From contig NZ_BQYL01000001.1 of assembly GCF_023706045.1 (NCBI RefSeq), positions 558,001 to 622,000 of the forward strand: a DNA stretch of 64,000 nucleotides, written 5' to 3'. Numbering within the stretch: position 1 is the first letter of the stretch; every line of letters begins with the position of its first letter. Both the position numbers and the translations under genes were made by a program. The notes below the pieces were generated by a model. It had not been told where the DNA came from. It was given only the letters and a program-made list of their open reading frames with translations, and searched no databases. The DNA is from Kangiella sp. TOML190 (GTDB lineage Bacteria > Pseudomonadota > Gammaproteobacteria > Enterobacterales > Kangiellaceae). Shown here in pieces: positions 61,149-64,000 of this stretch.

Positions 61149-61929
61149 CGTTATTCTCCTGATTTTCAAGTTTATGCTTTACATCGCTATATTTTGGATG
61201 ACTAACAAACGGTACTCTTTTCAACCACAGCTTCGCCGCCTGCCAATATATGCCATAAATCATTTTCAAGGGCTGCAAAGGACTACCGAGTATCACCTTA
61301 CGAATATTACTCGACGTTAAGGGTAAGAAATTCGCTGTGAAGGTAGCGTCAAAAATTTTATTTTGATTGTTTTGCTGTTTCACCACCATATGGATCCTGA
61401 GCTCCTCACCAACAAAGTGAAAACTCCACTGATAATCCATATCCATATTGATAAAAGGCGAAATGTGAAATGCTTTCTGAAAATTGAAACGATGATTTTT
61501 AAGGTCTTCCTGACATTCTAGAACGTAAGCATGCCTTTCTCCCCAAGGCGTGTTGGTAATTTCGGCCACGATATACTTCATCTTGTTTTTATCTACACAA
61601 AAATAGAAACAGACGGAATTAAAATTAAAACCTAAATACCTTAGGTGTGATAAAAGGAATACTTTACCGAAAAAATCTTTGCCCGTTTCTTTCTTTATGG
61701 TTTTGATAATCGATGCTTTGTTACTTAATCCACCCTGTTGGTGAAAATCCTTTTCTCGAAAAGAGACCAGATTCCAACGCTCTAAAGACCAAAGCTTACT
61801 GCTATCAAATTGCTCATCCAGCCGATCCAAGTCTAATAACGACCAATACATTCGATAATCAAAACTATGCTCTTTAGGTCGATAGCGGTGATGGCGAATA
61901 GTGCCGACATAGAACCCTGACTCAAGCAT
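61141..61929 (-). CDS. DUF1365 family protein
   Basis: 262 residues from ATG 61929, with GGAG eight bases upstream; a Met at 61947 lacks a site. Typical DUF1365 parts: [20 protein letters not shown] (about 6-25), [32 protein letters not shown] and [15 protein letters not shown]. The family is of unknown function and is almost always next to an FAD amine-oxidase-like gene and a Cfa gene. It overlaps both here. Confidence 0.9.
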   Translation of the reverse strand: MLESGFYVGTIRHHRYRPKEHSFDYRMYWSLLDLDRLDEQFDSSKLWSLERWNLVSFREKDFHQQGGLSNKASIIKTIKKETGKDFFGKVFLLSHLRYLGFNFNSVCFYFCVDKNKMKYIVAEITNTPWGERHAYVLECQEDLKNHRFNFQKAFHISPFINMDMDYQWSFHFVGEELRIHMVVKQQNNQNKIFDATFTANFLPLTSSNIRKVILGSPLQPLKMIYGIYWQAAKLWLKRVPFVSHPKYSDVKHKLENQENNDG

Positions 61930-63190
61930 TAAAAGACTCCGAGTCATAACAATTAATATCTTTTAACAATGCCTTTGCCGCTTCTATCCCACTGAGCGCG
62001 CCATCTTCATGAAAACCCCATCCCCAATAAGCACCACAATAATAGCTATGTTGCCCACCTTGTATTAAATGCTTTTGCTTCTGTGCTTCGATAGCTGCTT
62101 GATTGTAAATAGGATGATGGTAAATAATTTCTTTTAGTATTTTCCCTTTATTCACTTTATCTTGCATATTTAAGCTAACAATTATCGGAGTCTGAGTGTT
62201 AAGCGATTGCAGTAGATTCATATAGTAGCTTACTCGACAGGCTTTACTTGTGCGCTCATCGTTGAGCATGTTCCAACTCGCCCAAGCCTTTTTATTCTTA
62301 GGTAAGACCTTAGTATCGGTATGCAGCTGCATGGTATTTTCTTGATAACCGATATTACCCAGTAGCCACTTTTCATCATGAGTTGGATCAGCGATCATTT
62401 TCAAAGTCTGATCGCTATGGCTCGCAAAAATAACCTTATCAAAATCATAAGCATCTGAATTAGTAATAATTCTGACCCCAGCATGATGCCTTTCTACTGA
62501 GCTAATAGCTGAATTTAATTTCAGCTTGATTGAGATACTCTCAAGAATTGAGTTCAAGTAGGTTTCTGAGCCTCCTTGAATAGTCTTCCACACTGGGCGG
62601 TTAAAGGCTTGCAGCATTCTATGGTTATTCATAAAAGCGACCAAATAACTCGCTGGAAACTGCATTATAGCTGAGCTATCGCCAGACCAAAGTGCGCTGG
62701 CCATTGGTATTAGGTGTTCATCAATGAAATATTGACTGTAGCGCTTCTTTTTTAGATATTCACCTAAATTTATTTGCATATCAGAGTCTAATAACTCCTT
62801 AGCCTCTCGATAAAAACGAAAAATATCCCAAATCATTCGGTAGAACTTGGGGCTAATCAAATTCTTTCTCTGACAAAAAAGTTGATCCAACGAACTTGCA
62901 TTATATTCAAGTCCATTCATGCGATTAGTTACCGCAAAGCTCATATCGCTATCCTGATAAGCCACTTGATACTTTTTTAGCAAAGTAAAGAAGGTCGGAT
63001 AGTTTTCCGGATTAAACACAATGAACCCTGTGTCTACCTTCAAAGTTTTATCATCAACGAAAATAGTTTGAGTGTCTGCGTGACCGCCCACCTTTTCGTT
63101 CTTTTCAAAAATCGTCACATCGCAGTGTTGATAGAGCTTTTCTGCCGCAGCGATACCGGATATACCGCTGCCAATAATTGCCACCTTCAT
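61922..63190 (-). CDS. FAD-dependent oxidoreductase, amine-oxidase/desaturase type
   Basis: 422 residues with an N-terminal dinucleotide-binding site [20 protein letters not shown] (about 3-22), the GG-motif [10 protein letters not shown] and [18 protein letters not shown]. It resembles phytoene-desaturase/amine-oxidase-like proteins; in related clusters such proteins are thought to modify fatty acyl chains. Its ATG overlaps the desaturase stop by four bases, so the enzymes are coupled. Confidence 0.88.
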   Translation of the reverse strand: MKVAIIGSGISGIAAAEKLYQHCDVTIFEKNEKVGGHADTQTIFVDDKTLKVDTGFIVFNPENYPTFFTLLKKYQVAYQDSDMSFAVTNRMNGLEYNASSLDQLFCQRKNLISPKFYRMIWDIFRFYREAKELLDSDMQINLGEYLKKKRYSQYFIDEHLIPMASALWSGDSSAIMQFPASYLVAFMNNHRMLQAFNRPVWKTIQGGSETYLNSILESISIKLKLNSAISSVERHHAGVRIITNSDAYDFDKVIFASHSDQTLKMIADPTHDEKWLLGNIGYQENTMQLHTDTKVLPKNKKAWASWNMLNDERTSKACRVSYYMNLLQSLNTQTPIIVSLNMQDKVNKGKILKEIIYHHPIYNQAAIEAQKQKHLIQGGQHSYYCGAYWGWGFHEDGALSGIEAAKALLKDINCYDSESFNA

Positions 63191-64000
63191 GAGCTCATGG
63201 CCTTATTTATCTGCTCTGCATTAGGAGCTTTTAGATCATGAACTAGCCCGAAAGTTTTTAACAAGTAAAGACCATAATAGCTCAGATCTAATTCCCACCA
63301 GTAAACCCCCTGCTTAGCAGAATAAGGAAAGCGATGATGATTATTATGCCAACCCTCTCCTAGGGTCAGGATTGCCAATAGCCAATTGTTGCGACTATTA
63401 TCATTGGTATCAAAACGCTTAGTTCCCCAGCGATGCGCCACGGAATTTATAGAAAAAGTAATATGTGCCAACACTACAGTGCTAATAAAATAACCCCATA
63501 TTAGAATTTGCCATTTGCTCGCGCCCAACTGCGGGAAATAGACTTCGACGATAATACCCACCGAAAAAATCAAAGCCGCGAAAAGAATCGGCGGTATTAT
63601 GTCGTACCGATCAAGCCAGACTAATTCTCTATACCGCGCTAAATCTTTAACCCGCTCAAGATTGGTTGGAAAATTCTTTTTATTTAAAAACCAGAACATA
63701 TGACTCTTCCAAAAACCTTGTGCAGGACTGTGTAGATCCGCATCTTTGTCTGAGTGAATATGATGATGGCGATGATGCGCAGCCCACCATAAAGGCCCTC
63801 GCTGAGTCGCGGTGGTACCAATAAAGGCAAAAATAAATTGAGTTACACGGCCCACTCGAAAAGTTTTATGAGAAAAATACCGGTGATAAAAAGCAGTAAT
63901 CGCAAACATTCTGATTAAATAACTGATTGCGAAAATGATCACAGCTATACTGCTTACTCCTACCCAAATTACGGACAGGCAAGCTAAATGTAGAAAAATA
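63187..64000 (-). CDS. Acyl-CoA/fatty-acid delta-9-type desaturase, partial at right edge
   Basis: Membrane di-iron desaturase that introduces a cis double bond into saturated acyl chains. The three histidine boxes are HRYFSH, HRHHH and HNNHH. The frame has no stop up to the window edge and reads FLHLACLSVIWVGVSSIAV before the GTG at 63942; this matches the usual N-terminal helix, so the gene continues beyond 64000. It is the first gene seen of the lipid operon and would supply unsaturated chains for the Cfa-like methyltransferases. Confidence 0.9.
   Translation of the reverse strand, partial: IFLHLACLSVIWVGVSSIAVIIFAISYLIRMFAITAFYHRYFSHKTFRVGRVTQFIFAFIGTTATQRGPLWWAAHHRHHHIHSDKDADLHSPAQGFWKSHMFWFLNKKNFPTNLERVKDLARYRELVWLDRYDIIPPILFAALIFSVGIIVEVYFPQLGASKWQILIWGYFISTVVLAHITFSINSVAHRWGTKRFDTNDNSRNNWLLAILTLGEGWHNNHHRFPYSAKQGVYWWELDLSYYGLYLLKTFGLVHDLKAPNAEQINKAMSS

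Overview
The window reads as a chromosomal segment of a free-living, probably marine gammaproteobacterium of moderate GC. A Kangiella/Aliikangiella-like lineage is a guess from gene content only. There are no insertion sequences, phage genes, CRISPR arrays or rRNA genes. Part of the order follows the E. coli ftsH-folP-glmM / secG-leuU / metY-rimP-nusA-infB-rbfA-truB-rpsO-pnp neighbourhood, opened up by two large respiratory operons: nuo lies between leuU and metY, and nqr lies between glmM and tpiA.

Left part, minus strand unless noted. ybeZ (cut by the window edge) and miaB (1-2344). A small ECF sigma-factor operon with three envelope proteins (2466-4145). A group of exported proteins of little-known function (4277-9709): a predicted outer-membrane barrel, a lipoprotein, a VIT-like protein on the plus strand, a small membrane protein, a DUF1579-like protein and a very basic repeat protein. 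Then pnp, rpsO, an alpha/beta hydrolase, truB, rbfA, infB, nusA, rimP and initiator tRNA-Met (9885-19735).

Centre. The complete fourteen-gene complex I operon nuoA-N runs on the minus strand (20232-34718), followed by an unknown small gene. On the plus strand are an HD-GYP protein and a YheT-like hydrolase. Then a DUF11-type surface protein that ends abruptly, tRNA-Leu(GAG), secG with an unusually long tail, and tpiA (minus). The Na+-pumping NADH:quinone reductase operon nqrABCDEF with apbE and nqrM is on the plus strand (41049-48214). The cell therefore encodes both H+- and Na+-linked NADH dehydrogenases within 7 kb.

Right part. A CBS-domain protein, an OmpA-type porin with calcium-binding repeats, glmM, folP, ftsH and rlmE (minus). 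yhbY and an OmpR-type response regulator (plus). From the right edge leftward on the minus strand comes a tightly coupled lipid-modification operon: fatty-acid desaturase, FAD oxidoreductase, DUF1365, a Cfa-like methyltransferase, DUF2878, DUF1295, a second Cfa-like methyltransferase, and a histidine kinase whose 3' end overlaps the convergent response-regulator gene. This is the most biologically interesting block. It resembles clusters linked in other proteobacteria to singlet-oxygen/ECF-sigma responses and to cyclopropane or furan fatty acids, but here it sits next to a two-component system.

Five well-conserved genes (ybeZ, infB, nuoG, nuoJ, histidine kinase) each carry a single-base indel, four of them in A/T homopolymers. 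This looks like read or assembly error rather than biology, and the affected genes are annotated as single, frame-interrupted CDSs. Several promoters share a TATAAT-like -10 followed at once by a CGC-rich discriminator.
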